Under the pieces are notes generated by a model. It was not told where the DNA came from. It did no database searches and saw only the letters and a program-made list of their open reading frames with translations. Positions 24,861-30,674 of a stretch of 30,674 nt of DNA are shown in pieces (position 1 is the stretch's first letter; every line of letters begins with the position of its first letter). Source of the DNA: Candidatus Cloacimonadota bacterium (GTDB lineage: Bacteria > Cloacimonadota > Cloacimonadia > Cloacimonadales > JAJBBL01); contig JAJBBL010000147.1 in NCBI GenBank assembly GCA_020532365.1, positions 1 to 30,674 of the forward strand. Direction: 5' to 3'. Both the position numbers and the translations under genes were made by a program.

Positions 24861-27800
24861 TTACTGAATTATGACAAATTTATCTACTTTAGTCTCACCA
24901 GTCTTATGATCCTTAACGGAATACAAGTAAACTCCGGGAGCTAAAATTTGACTATGACGTGATAATACATCCCAAGAAGCCATACCGCTGGCAGTGAGCC
25001 CGTGTCTGGCTGCTCTACTAATAGTGATAATGTCTTCCTGCTTGCTGCCGTAATGTTCAATTGTATCCACTAAGTCACCAGCAAGTGTATAAATATTGAT
25101 AGTAGCTCTCGCTGGTAAGTTAACAAACCAGATTCTCTTACTTCTATCACCCTTCATATCACCTTCTCTACGACCGTCAAACTTGCTAAGCCCAAAATAT
25201 GGGTTCGGTACAACATAAATGTTGTCCATCTTAGACTGAGCTGAAGGGCCTGGGAACAATACTTTCATATTAGCGTCAGCATCTCTACCCGATTCAAGAG
25301 GCTCTAAACCTCTATCTGGCATTCCTCTATCCCAAGCTGTGACAGCTATGTAATATTCAATGCCTTTTGGTGGGTGCATAATCGATTCTCTGTAATACCT
25401 TCTCGATAATCTATCTCTTCGTAAACCTTCAAGATCTTCAGGCTTTCTACCGTTAAAGGCCCATTGGCCTGCGTGACCTGGAAGCGGTATAAATGAATCA
25501 TCATAGAGCTCTAAGTAGACTGTAGGATCTAAATCTGGATTCTTGAATAGCAATGCTTCTTCTTCAAAAGTGAATCCCTTTCCGACAATGTCATCAAGCT
25601 CAGCTAATGTATAGTTTTTCGAGTTATATAAGTGGTGTCCATATATTGTTTGACCTGATTTAATCTTACTCAGTTGATAGAACTCGTCTAAGTAATAGTA
25701 GTCTGTATCTTCATCGGTTGCAGCTCTCTCGTTCGGCAATCCTTTGTCAATACCAAGGTATCCACCGTAATCAAGATAAAGGTCAGCTGATGGGACCATA
25801 CCTGCATCATAGTCTTCTAAGTCTAATGAGGTATCTACTTTATCCCATTTATTTATAAGCATCCAGTTGTCTTGAGTACCTGTGCCAGACCTTCCATATA
25901 AGGAATAGCCTTGGAAGTCATGTCTAAGTCTATCGCCAACCCAAGGGTTAACAATAGCGTTAGCATTGAGATCTTCAATATTTACAGGTGGCTTAAACTC
26001 GTCTGGCCACTCGTCTTCTGGAATACCGAATGGATAGTTTGGAACATAACTGTTCGGTATACTCGCGTCGTGTGTCTGCCAACCGATACGGTCTGTTGAT
26101 ACAACCATTCTGTCTAAGCTAAATTCTGCTCTATTATCCCAATAAACTTCTATTTCATTGCCACTTGGTGCTAACTTGGAGTACATTTTTGGTATTACTG
26201 GTGGTTCAGGAGCAATGTAGTGAGGATTGATATCAGGAAGAATCACAGTTTCTAAAGTCTGAGCTTCACCGTAAATATCTTTTGCCCACACTGCACTCTC
26301 TTTAAGCTCTTCTAAACTTTCGCCAGGGAATACAGCCACAACTATCTTCATCGTTCTACCTGGCGCCAGGTTCCACGAAGTATCAGTTGGATTCGACATA
26401 CCTTGCATATCACCATAGAAAGCAAAGAGGAATCTTGTATCGTTAGCTTCTGGCTCCTCATAGTGCGGATTCATATCGGGAGTCCACCCTTCAGGTCTCA
26501 AAGCTTGATAAGAGTCTGGATTCGGGTTTCTGCCGGTCATCAACCAGTATTTCTCATTCGCAGTCTTCTTACCTGGTCTCGGTGTTAAACTTCTCGGACT
26601 TCTATCATCTGGACCTGATCCACGTTTCCAAGTCCAACACGCGAAATCAAGCTGTTCTGGGTCAGGAGTACAAACACGAGCACCTATCCAGCCCGGTGTT
26701 AAACCACCGTCTCCATCAAAGTCTCTCGTATAAGCAAATTCGTACCCACTACCAGCAACATAACCACTAACGTCATCTAATGAACGAGTGTCACCATCCC
26801 AAGCCTGTGGACCGACGTCGCAGTCCATATATATCGCCATTGTACAGTCAAATAATGAGTCGTACTGGTTCATATTTGTGATATTAAACTCAACATAGAC
26901 GAGGTTCTTAATATATTCATAACTCCATTGATAACTGAGCTGCCTTACCATCACATTCAATGGAACATGCTCGTATCCCGATGCAGACATACCCCAGTTT
27001 CTACGTCCCGGTGTTCCAAATGGACTGAAATCATAGTAGTATGAAATATGGTCTTGTTCGGATACAGGAGCTCCGTCTTCATCTACAAGGCCGTCACCAT
27101 CGTCGTCTGTTGGCATTGTATAGTTATATTTTTTCCCTGAAGGATCCTGACCTAAGTCAGTGAAACCAAGTGGAAACCAGATATCTATATTGTCTTCGAT
27201 AACTTTGCTTTGGATAATTGGATCGTGAGCGTGAAGAAAAGTGTTGCCGAACATAGCTAATCCATCAGGTAACTCACTTGCAGCTCTGAATGGGAAAGCC
27301 ATTCCGATAGGATCTTCATCAATAAGACCGTCACCATCATCGTCAACACCTGCTCTTTGTGTCCTGATTGACTGAGTCATTATCTTGTCATAAAGGTTAA
27401 ACTCAGTGTATTGAGTTCCGAGCGCATTAGTTTCCAAAGGATTATACGCGGGTAAGAACTCATATAATGATGCGTCCCCATCAAAACCAACTGTAACAAG
27501 AGTATCAACGACCAATTCTTTGTGAATTAGTGGATCATAATCTTTAGATCCTTCTGCAATTACTTGGCTTGGATCATTATTTTTCTTTGCGTCTTCTAAA
27601 CTGGGATTCCAGAATAGTTTGCGACCTTGAGCGTCACGCCTAATTTTTTTGGCACCGAACCAAAGGGCACCTTGATATAGATAGTCTATACCACTTCCAC
27701 CTGGATACTCAAGGGAAGGCCACATTGGTCTGTTATTACCGGAGCCGAAAAATCCGAAGTTACTTACTCTTAGCCAAATATTTCCAACGTCATGATTTTT

Positions 27801-27917
27801 AGAAATATCCATTAATTTAACTGAATCATCCTGCTCCACTGCTGCTGCAAAAATATTTGCCGCGAAGGCTAATAGCAACAAAGTAGCGAGAAGAACAGTA
27901 TATTTCTTAAAACTCAT
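24861..27917 (-). CDS. Very large secreted protein with T9SS-like C-terminal tail
   Basis: A 1018-aa exported protein, function not recognised. The signal peptide is MSFKKYTVLLATLLLLAFAA with cleavage near 25. The body is rich in W, Y, D and G, with calcium-loop-like motifs at 191-202 (VDDDGDGLIDED) and 271-281 (DDDGDGLVDED) and a third related DFDGDGG near 400. Several Ig/fibronectin-like stretches follow (for example SGNEIEVYWDNRAEFSLDRM). The last 110 residues, from NIYVVPNPYFG through IWFVNLPARATINIYTLAGD to LAPGVYLYSVKDH and a final VDKFVIIQ, are a T9SS/FlgD-like sorting tail. GGAGGAG lies 8 bases before the ATG. It precedes and is coupled to the PorV-like gene, making it a probable cargo of that barrel. 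Confidence 0.82.
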   Translation of the reverse strand: MSFKKYTVLLATLLLLAFAANIFAAAVEQDDSVKLMDISKNHDVGNIWLRVSNFGFFGSGNNRPMWPSLEYPGGSGIDYLYQGALWFGAKKIRRDAQGRKLFWNPSLEDAKKNNDPSQVIAEGSKDYDPLIHKELVVDTLVTVGFDGDASLYEFLPAYNPLETNALGTQYTEFNLYDKIMTQSIRTQRAGVDDDGDGLIDEDPIGMAFPFRAASELPDGLAMFGNTFLHAHDPIIQSKVIEDNIDIWFPLGFTDLGQDPSGKKYNYTMPTDDDGDGLVDEDGAPVSEQDHISYYYDFSPFGTPGRRNWGMSASGYEHVPLNVMVRQLSYQWSYEYIKNLVYVEFNITNMNQYDSLFDCTMAIYMDCDVGPQAWDGDTRSLDDVSGYVAGSGYEFAYTRDFDGDGGLTPGWIGARVCTPDPEQLDFACWTWKRGSGPDDRSPRSLTPRPGKKTANEKYWLMTGRNPNPDSYQALRPEGWTPDMNPHYEEPEANDTRFLFAFYGDMQGMSNPTDTSWNLAPGRTMKIVVAVFPGESLEELKESAVWAKDIYGEAQTLETVILPDINPHYIAPEPPVIPKMYSKLAPSGNEIEVYWDNRAEFSLDRMVVSTDRIGWQTHDASIPNSYVPNYPFGIPEDEWPDEFKPPVNIEDLNANAIVNPWVGDRLRHDFQGYSLYGRSGTGTQDNWMLINKWDKVDTSLDLEDYDAGMVPSADLYLDYGGYLGIDKGLPNERAATDEDTDYYYLDEFYQLSKIKSGQTIYGHHLYNSKNYTLAELDDIVGKGFTFEEEALLFKNPDLDPTVYLELYDDSFIPLPGHAGQWAFNGRKPEDLEGLRRDRLSRRYYRESIMHPPKGIEYYIAVTAWDRGMPDRGLEPLESGRDADANMKVLFPGPSAQSKMDNIYVVPNPYFGLSKFDGRREGDMKGDRSKRIWFVNLPARATINIYTLAGDLVDTIEHYGSKQEDIITISRAARHGLTASGMASWDVLSRHSQILAPGVYLYSVKDHKTGETKVDKFVIIQ
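27075..27107 (-). repeat. Calcium-loop-like motif in the 1018-aa protein (second copy)
   Basis: Encodes DDDGDGLVDED (residues 271-281), nearly identical to the loops in the neighbouring PorV-like barrel. Function inferred from the motif only. Confidence 0.7.
27312..27347 (-). repeat. Calcium-loop-like motif in the 1018-aa protein (first copy)
   Basis: Encodes VDDDGDGLIDED (residues 191-202), followed by P as in the first copy of the PorV-like barrel (DEDP). Confidence 0.7.
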
Positions 27918-27945
27918 ACTATTTTCTCCTCCATATAATCGTCAG

Positions 27946-27972
27946 AGTATGTATAGTATGTTGAGACATACT
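27946..27972. promoter_or_regulatory. AGTATGT repeats upstream of the 1018-aa protein gene
   Basis: Two direct copies of AGTATGT (27946-27952 and 27955-27961) are followed by the inverse ACATACT (27966-27972). The last two form a 7-bp stem with a TGAG loop. They lie 29-55 bases before the start codon in the 98-bp gap between tonB and this gene. This could be an operator or a weak hairpin in the leader; a TATAAT box on the minus strand (28006-28011) sits just upstream with only a poor -35. Confidence 0.35.
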
Positions 27973-28015
27973 CATAGAAGATATAATGTTTTTATTTAAC
28001 TTCATAATTATAAAC

Positions 28016-28660
28016 CTATTCCAGATAGAAGTCTATCGGGAATCTAACCCATACTGCCACAGGATGGCCTTGGCTTTTAGCTGGGATAAACTCCCACTGT
28101 CTAACAGCTTTAATAGCTTCTTCATCGAGACCGCCAGGTCCAGCCATAAGTGATTTTAATACGTTAACTGCTCCTACTGTTCCATCTGTGAACACTTCTA
28201 CTTCGAGGAGTACTTGACCTTGGATCCCACTTCTTTTAGCAAACTGCGGATAGTTTGGTTGTACCCTCTTAATAGCTTGAGGCGCTTCATCATATATAGT
28301 GAAACGGTCAGTGGTACCCATAGTTTGGGGTGGGGCAGCAATCACCTCATAAGGGTCAAGTGTAGTAGTTTCTATTGTTGAGATAATCTCCATTTCGTCA
28401 TCATCGCCATCAGAAAAGTCAGAGTCGATTATAATTTCGACAATTGGCTTAGCTAATTCGGTAGGGGGCTCTATTCTTTCTCTAATCTCTGGTGGAATTT
28501 CTATTGCTTCGGTTATTTTTATTTCACTAACCAAAGGTTTAATTTCCACTTTTGGAGAAACGAGGAATACGAATAGCGCTACAAGGATAGAGAGGCTCCA
28601 AGCTTTCTCATAATATCCGTTCGCAACGTCTTTCCAATCTATATGTTTTTTTCCGTTCAT
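28016..28660 (-). CDS. tonB: TonB-family energy transducer
   Basis: Periplasm-spanning protein that couples the ExbB/ExbD proton motor to outer-membrane receptors. The 214-aa protein has a cytoplasmic N-terminus, one membrane anchor (about 21-35, AWSLSILVALFVFLVSP), an acidic, proline-containing linker (about 40-125; FSDGDDDEMEI) and a TonB C-terminal domain (about 130-214). The domain shows KRVQPNYPQFAKRSGIQGQV, VEVFTDGTV, LDEEAIKAVRQWEFIPAKS and a terminal VRFPIDFYLE, all typical of the family. The linker is shorter and more acidic than the Pro-Lys/Pro-Glu linker of E. coli TonB. GGAGG lies 5 bases before the ATG, and it follows exbD by 11 bases. Confidence 0.93.
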   Translation of the reverse strand: MNGKKHIDWKDVANGYYEKAWSLSILVALFVFLVSPKVEIKPLVSEIKITEAIEIPPEIRERIEPPTELAKPIVEIIIDSDFSDGDDDEMEIISTIETTTLDPYEVIAAPPQTMGTTDRFTIYDEAPQAIKRVQPNYPQFAKRSGIQGQVLLEVEVFTDGTVGAVNVLKSLMAGPGGLDEEAIKAVRQWEFIPAKSQGHPVAVWVRFPIDFYLE

Positions 28661-28671
28661 TCCTACCTCCG

Positions 28672-29079
28672 CTATCTTTTCATCTTTGCTTCAAACGAGA
28701 CGCGAAGTGCATTAGCTTCTCTGAGCTGATTGAGAATATCTGACATTGTACCGTAGTCAGTATCTCGATCTGATCTAAAGCTGGCTATTGTATTAAAATC
28801 ATCGTATAGTTTACGAATCATAATATCTCTTACCATCGGGATCTCAACCATAAAGTCATCTATAGAGATAACTCCGCTTCTGTCAACATAGATGGTTGTT
28901 GCAGTCTTCCTCGGTATTTTTTCAATACTTTTACCTTGCGGGAGGATGACTTTCAACCCTCTTTCTTTAACGAACACAGTTGAAACCATAAAAAATATCA
29001 GCAACAGGAACGCAATATCTGACATCGACGCATTCGGGATAGCTGTAGATGGTTTAGTTTTACCTTGAATTTTAGCCAT
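28672..29079 (-). CDS. exbD: ExbD/TolR-family biopolymer transport protein (second copy)
   Basis: A 135-aa inner-membrane protein with one N-terminal helix, SDIAFLLLIFFMVSTVFV, whose aspartate D21 corresponds to the proton-carrying residue of ExbD, followed by a periplasmic domain (about 40-135). It resembles the preceding ExbD at the membrane segment but differs elsewhere: this one has a KGKS-type QGKSIEKIPRK stretch and an RSDRDTDYGTMSDIL motif. Paired ExbD genes are common in Bacteroidetes-type TonB operons and may form mixed dimers. GGGAGG is 5 bases before the ATG. It lies 14 bases after the first exbD and 11 before tonB. Confidence 0.92.
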   Translation of the reverse strand: MAKIQGKTKPSTAIPNASMSDIAFLLLIFFMVSTVFVKERGLKVILPQGKSIEKIPRKTATTIYVDRSGVISIDDFMVEIPMVRDIMIRKLYDDFNTIASFRSDRDTDYGTMSDILNQLREANALRVSFEAKMKR

Positions 29080-29093
29080 TCTAACCTCCCTTT

Positions 29094-29501
29094 TTAATTT
29101 GTTGACAGTGATATTTTTTCAGCTCCGGCTGAGCGGAGTCTGTCTAATGCTTCAACCATATATCGGTATCTGCTTTGTCTATCTGTTCTTAACGATATTA
29201 CTAAATCGGGATTTTCTCTCACCATCACTCTGATTCTATTTTCCAATTCATGATAAGATAGTTCTTCCTCATCCAAAGCGACTCGTCCATCTCTATTAAC
29301 AAGTACGCGAACGATGTTATCCTCTTGCAATCTCACTCTTTTCGCTGATTCTTGAGAAGGGGGTGGCAACACTAAGCCAAGTCCTTGCTTAACATCAAAT
29401 TTAGTGGTCGTTAAGAAGAATACTAAAAGCAAGAAAGCAATATCCGACGTCGAAGATGTCGGAATTTCGCCGAGTACTTTTTTCTTCCTACGAATTTTCA
29501 T
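29094..29501 (-). CDS. exbD: ExbD/TolR-family biopolymer transport protein (first copy)
   Basis: A 135-aa inner-membrane protein with a basic N-terminus (MKIRRKKK), the single helix STSDIAFLLLVFFLTTTKFD with proton-path aspartate D20, and a periplasmic domain containing RTDRQSRYRYMVEALDRLR, the usual ExbD C-terminal helix. ATG immediately follows the exbB stop (TAAATG), with GGGGGA as ribosome site inside the end of exbB, so translation is coupled. It works with ExbB as the stator/motor of the TonB system. Confidence 0.93.
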   Translation of the reverse strand: MKIRRKKKVLGEIPTSSTSDIAFLLLVFFLTTTKFDVKQGLGLVLPPPSQESAKRVRLQEDNIVRVLVNRDGRVALDEEELSYHELENRIRVMVRENPDLVISLRTDRQSRYRYMVEALDRLRSAGAEKISLSTN

Positions 29502-30305
29502 TTATTCCCCCTGCTTTGTTTTAACGAGGGTCTCCACCAATTTCTCTGTTGCTTTTTGCATATCGATAACTAATCCATCGACCATGCTTAAGAATACGTT
29601 ATTGAAGAACTGTATAGGCATAGCAACTGCGAGTCCTGCAGCTGTTGTAATCAAAGCGATTTTAATACCTGATGCCACGATAGTCGGCTCAACTTCACCT
29701 GCTTTAGCAATAGCGTCGAAAGCGACGATCATACCAACAACAGTACCGTAGAAACCGAACATCGGAGCAAGTGTAATAACTGTCGAGAGGGGAACAAATC
29801 CCTTATCTAAGTATGAGAGCTCGAGTGCAGCTGCTGACTCGATAGCTTTTTCGACAGCTTCTACTCCTAAGTCAGCTTTTAAGAGGGAGAGGTGTAGGAT
29901 AGTTGCCACTGGGCCTCTGGTCTCTTCACAAACTTTAGCAGCTTCTTTGTAGTTCTTTTTCTCTACGAGCGGGATAATCTTATCGAGCAAGTCATTGATA
30001 TTGATTTTAGCATAACTAAGAGCGACTAATTTCCATATAATAGTTGCCAAGCCCCAGAGTGCTAAGATAAGGATTGGCCACATTGTGCCTCCACCTTGGA
30101 TAAATATGTCAACTAAACCACTGCCGACAATTTTTCTCGCCAACAGCTCGAGTGAACCCATATTGGCATCAATATCATCGAAGACTTCCACAACTACCTG
30201 TCCTTCGTCAACAGCAGGAGCTACATCTTCTTGTGCAACTAAAGTTCCCAGCATTATTAGTAGCATAAACAGCACTATAAAACTTTTCTTATTCCTACTA
30301 AGCAT
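29502..30305 (-). CDS. exbB: ExbB/TolQ/MotA-family proton channel
   Basis: The 267-aa inner-membrane motor subunit. An N-terminal signal-like segment (MLSRNKKSFIVLFMLLIMLG, possibly cleaved after VAQ) is followed by a periplasmic stretch of about 50 residues. Three membrane helices then come: TMWPILILALWGLATIIWKL (about 74-93), FVPLSTVITLAPMFGFYGTVVGM (about 170-192) and IKIALITTAAGLAVAMPIQFF (about 212-232). The APMFGFYGTVVGMI and ITTAAGLAVAMP motifs are the family hallmark. The extra N-terminal signal is common in FCB ExbB proteins. GAGGAA precedes the ATG. It begins 54 bases after the TonB-dependent receptor. Confidence 0.95.
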   Translation of the reverse strand: MLSRNKKSFIVLFMLLIMLGTLVAQEDVAPAVDEGQVVVEVFDDIDANMGSLELLARKIVGSGLVDIFIQGGGTMWPILILALWGLATIIWKLVALSYAKININDLLDKIIPLVEKKNYKEAAKVCEETRGPVATILHLSLLKADLGVEAVEKAIESAAALELSYLDKGFVPLSTVITLAPMFGFYGTVVGMIVAFDAIAKAGEVEPTIVASGIKIALITTAAGLAVAMPIQFFNNVFLSMVDGLVIDMQKATEKLVETLVKTKQGE

Positions 30306-30359
30306 TTCCTCTATTCCTCCATTATTGAATATATTGTCTTATATTAATCACAGTCCCAA

Positions 30360-30674
30360 TTACCAGTTATAGGAGATACCGAATGAGTATGTTCTTCCGG
30401 AGCTATAAGCTGATGGGTCTTTGATATATTGAGTGTAATTGTGTCGTACCTCATCAAAGGTATAGTTTGAGTTAGGTTCGCTTATATCTTCACCGGTATC
30501 GTCTGGCTTACCCGTTTTCGGGTATACCCAGTTAACGTTTCTCTTGTCAAACAGGTTGTTTACACTACCAAACAGTCTGATGTTTTGTTTTTGACCTAAG
30601 CGGATATTTTTTGTAAGTCTCAAGTTAGCCGATGATGTGTGTGGCATACTTCTACTGTTAGTATCAAGTGCTTG
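30360..30674 (-). CDS. TonB-dependent receptor, C-terminal fragment (5' part beyond window)
   Basis: The frame is open from the window edge (QALDTNSRSMPHTSS...) to the stop at 30360; the ATG at 30647 is internal, not a start. The 104 visible residues have the late-barrel features of TonB-dependent receptors: SANLRLTKNIRLGQKQNIRL, then the diagnostic LFGSVNNLFDKRNV segment, then a long loop, and a closing strand SSGRTYSFGISYNW. The final aromatic residue is the outer-membrane insertion signal. The substrate cannot be told. Direct linkage to exbB-exbD-exbD-tonB suggests the motor is dedicated to, or coregulated with, this receptor. Confidence 0.85.
   Translation of the reverse strand, partial: QALDTNSRSMPHTSSANLRLTKNIRLGQKQNIRLFGSVNNLFDKRNVNWVYPKTGKPDDTGEDISEPNSNYTFDEVRHNYTQYIKDPSAYSSGRTYSFGISYNW

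Noticed and set aside
29404..29751. A 115-codon forward frame opposite exbB/exbD
   Set aside because: Spans two strongly conserved opposite-strand genes; its alanine/threonine-rich sequence reflects the codons on the other strand.
30360..30647. A separate 95-aa protein starting at the ATG at 30647
   Set aside because: The frame is open upstream to the window edge and the residues are the last strands of a TonB-dependent receptor, so this is a fragment and the ATG is internal.
1..30674. Mobile elements, CRISPR arrays, toxin-antitoxin or phage-defence genes
   Set aside because: No transposase, integrase, spaced direct repeats, attachment-like repeats or defence-family motifs were seen; composition is even along the window.

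Overview
The window looks like ordinary chromosome from a Gram-negative (diderm) bacterium of the FCB superphylum (the Bacteroidetes/Fibrobacteres/Cloacimonadota/Marinimicrobia sphere). The evidence is lipid A genes (lpxC start, lpxD), a Skp/OmpH chaperone, a GWxTD-motif lipoprotein-like protein, type IX secretion (T9SS)-style C-terminal tails with a PorV/PorQ-type barrel, the short SDIAFLLL-type ExbD proteins, and a type IIIK (lysine) 3-phosphoglycerate dehydrogenase. The tails and the GWxTD protein are most reminiscent of candidate phylum Cloacimonadota, but that placement is an inference. Base composition is AT-leaning and even. I see no phage, insertion sequence, CRISPR array, tRNA or rRNA.

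Layout. Nearly everything is on the minus strand; only an acyl-ACP synthetase and hutI (7.1-9.9 kb) run forward. Reading the minus strand in its own direction: (a) 30674-28016, a TonB-dependent receptor (5' part outside the window), exbB, exbD, exbD, tonB; (b) 27917-21692, a 1018-aa secreted protein, a PorV-like outer-membrane barrel and a 696-aa secreted protein, both large proteins ending in T9SS/FlgD-like tails; (c) 21423-19015, an 802-aa lipoprotein closed by a good terminator; (d) polA; (e) a 397-bp gap with a foldable GC-richer block; (f) serA (type IIIK), then a strong hairpin; (g) a small barrel, a pyruvate-kinase-C-like orphan domain, nadE and a cysteine-cluster/TPR protein, packed as an operon; (h) a DUF6588-like protein and a nitroreductase; (i) after the divergent forward pair, dnaE, a GWxTD protein, ompH/skp, lpxD and the start of lpxC.

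How the genes fit together. Groups (a) and (b) form an envelope module: an inner-membrane TonB/ExbBD motor, an outer-membrane receptor, a PorV-type shuttle barrel and probable cargo. The barrel and the large cargo share an acidic DxDGDG calcium-loop-like motif. Group (i) combines the replicative polymerase with lipid A synthesis and outer-membrane protein chaperoning. The forward pair joins fatty-acid activation to the third enzyme of histidine degradation by a 4-base overlap, with no other hut gene in sight.

I did not find an obviously new multi-gene system. The most interesting leads are the PorV/cargo module with its shared calcium-like loops, the orphan domain related to one fused to diadenylate cyclases, the foldable RNA candidate upstream of serA, and a Shine-Dalgarno sequence inside a perfect hairpin before the small barrel gene. 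Several reading frames need non-ATG starts (GTG or TTG) or shorter starts than the longest frame; these are stated in the entries.
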